Assembly (NCBI GenBank): GCA_030838815.1
Contig: JAUZEX010000439.1
Span: forward strand, 1 to 6,607
Source: Actinomycetota bacterium
Lineage (GTDB): Bacteria > Actinomycetota > Acidimicrobiia > IMCC26256 > BP-133
DNA: 6,607 nucleotides
Direction of reading: 5' to 3'
Shown: positions 5,521 through 6,607 of the stretch, piece by piece
Position numbering within the stretch: the stretch's first letter is position 1
How the letters are laid out: each line of letters starts with the position of its first letter
Translations under genes and position numbers: made by a program
The notes under the pieces: generated by a model
What the model saw: only the letters and a program-made list of their open reading frames with translations
What the model was told of the DNA's origin: nothing
Database searches by the model: none

Positions 5521-6607
5521 GCTTGGGCTCCGGGAGGGCGAAGTCGGGCCAGCGCTTGCGGCTCTTGATCGACAGCTTGCGCATGAGGGCGATGGCGCCC
5601 GGGTCGTCGTCACCGGGGCGGCCCTCGATGGAGCCGTCCTCCAACATCTTCATGATGATCTCCCGCCCGATATCGGTGCGGATGACCGTGAGCGTCCAGT
5701 CGTTGAACTTCCCGATGCCGCCGGTGGAGATGTCGGCGTGCTCGGCGGCGAAGTCGGGGCACATCTTGCACCCCTCCCGGGTCCACTGGTGGCACTCCTT
5801 GAGCGGCACCTCGTGGTAGTCGCCGTTCTTCATCCAGATCTGGAAGACGCCCTTGATGTTCATCTTCTTGATCTCGGCCTTCGGGAGGCCGTACTTGGCT
5901 TCGAACAGCTCCTCGAAAATGGCATCGTCGAAGGTCTTGGAGCACAGCAGCCCGATGTTGAGGGCGAACCGGCGGGCCACCTTCCCGGCCTTGCGGACGG
6001 TCATCACCGGAGGCACCGACGACTGGCAGCTCATGCCGACCAGGGCGATCTTCTCCGCTCCCGTCTCGACGGCTTGGGCGTAGGCCATGGTGTTGGCCGA
6101 GTAGGTGTAGCGGCTACCCGCCGCGGCCAGGATGTCCTCCTTCGACCGGGCCACGCCGGGGATCGCCTTCCAGGTGGTGCCGTCGCCCTCCAGGTACGAG
6201 ACGAGGGCGGCGTCGATGTAGCCGTGATCCATGGCCCAGATCAGGATGGCCGAGACGAGGCCGCCGTCCTGGCCCAGCTCGTGGACCTTGTCGTCGGAGG
6301 CCCGGGTCAGGATGACGTCCTTGGTGATGCCCTCCACCTCGATGGCCGACCGGGGCCGCCCGAACAGGAACTGGTCGACCTCCGGCTCCCAGGCCCGGAA
6401 ACGCGGGCAGGCCCTGGTGCACGAGGTGCAGCCCCGGTCACCGTGACCGCAGCCGCCCGGGCCCTCCTCCTCCTCGAGGTGGAACGGCTTGTACACGCCT
6501 CCGGTGTCCGTGTAACCGAGGACGTCGTGGGGGCAGGCCACCACGCACCCGGCGCAGCCGGTACACAGCCCGCTGGTGACGACCTCGTCGTACAGGTGCT
6601 TCCAGTG
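5507..6607 (-). CDS. F420 hydrogenase/dehydrogenase beta-subunit (FrhB) family protein, 5' end missing
   Basis: The minus frame is open from the right edge to the TGA at 5509-5507, giving 366 residues; the true start lies outside the window. A GTG at 6544 is in frame but falls inside an iron-sulfur motif, so it is not the start. Numbering from the edge, a ferredoxin motif CTGCAGCVVACP has Cys15, 18, 21 and 25. A second cysteine group (Cys53, 60, 63, 67; CTSCTRACP) could hold another [4Fe-4S] cluster. The FrhB N-terminal domain follows (GQDGGLVSA, about 112-120), then the C-terminal domain with GMSCQ (Cys194), LLCSK (Cys222) and Cys272/280/283 before DFAAEHADISTGGIG. Family members use FAD and iron-sulfur centres to pass electrons to or from coenzyme F420. 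Some relatives do not use F420, and no partner subunit is visible, so the reaction is unknown. Confidence 0.9.
   Translation of the reverse strand, partial: HWKHLYDEVVTSGLCTGCAGCVVACPHDVLGYTDTGGVYKPFHLEEEEGPGGCGHGDRGCTSCTRACPRFRAWEPEVDQFLFGRPRSAIEVEGITKDVILTRASDDKVHELGQDGGLVSAILIWAMDHGYIDAALVSYLEGDGTTWKAIPGVARSKEDILAAAGSRYTYSANTMAYAQAVETGAEKIALVGMSCQSSVPPVMTVRKAGKVARRFALNIGLLCSKTFDDAIFEELFEAKYGLPKAEIKKMNIKGVFQIWMKNGDYHEVPLKECHQWTREGCKMCPDFAAEHADISTGGIGKFNDWTLTVIRTDIGREIIMKMLEDGSIEGRPGDDDPGAIALMRKLSIKSRKRWPDFALPEPKLIEA

Noticed and set aside
4090..5613. A 507-codon open frame on the minus strand across the end of cca and all of the lipase gene
   Set aside because: It lies antisense to two genes with clear family motifs, and its product is low-complexity, rich in Gly, Arg, His and Pro. 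Long antisense open frames are expected in GC-rich DNA.

Overview
The window is GC-rich, with strongly G/C-ending codons, leaderless-looking starts and GTG starts. It carries an HD-domain CCA-adding enzyme of the kind seen in Actinobacteria, a type IV pilus retraction ATPase, and a protein of the coenzyme F420 hydrogenase/dehydrogenase beta-subunit family. Together these suggest a high-GC actinobacterium, possibly of the class Acidimicrobiia. The class is an inference from gene content and style; no marker gene here proves it.

Layout. Positions 1-158 may hold the 5' end of an unrecognised divergent minus-strand gene, with a shared promoter region up to 273. Plus-strand genes follow: a histone-deacetylase-family zinc amidohydrolase (274-1299), a PilT-like ATPase (1396-2496), a CCA tRNA nucleotidyltransferase (2769-4211) and a secreted alpha/beta-hydrolase lipase with an extra C-terminal domain (4261-5520). 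A minus-strand FrhB-family iron-sulfur flavoprotein (5507-6607) runs off the right edge without its start. Its stop codon lies inside the end of the lipase gene, so the two converge with a 14-bp overlap.

The genes do not form one obvious pathway. They cover protein or polyamine deacetylation, pilus retraction, tRNA 3'-end maturation, extracellular ester hydrolysis and F420-linked redox chemistry. Each plus-strand gene has its own intergenic gap, and three of the four have their own promoter-like -10 element. This reads as a series of mostly separately transcribed chromosomal genes rather than an operon or a mobile island. No transposase, integrase, CRISPR array, tRNA or rRNA was seen.

The least explained part is the 272-bp gap between the pilT-like gene and the CCA enzyme gene. 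It holds a perfect 14-bp inverted repeat enclosing a smaller hairpin, then at least two more hairpins, then an unusually A/T-rich strip with small palindromes just before the CCA gene promoter. It could be a structured RNA, a long structured 3' UTR or a terminator region. I did not recognise it as a known RNA family.
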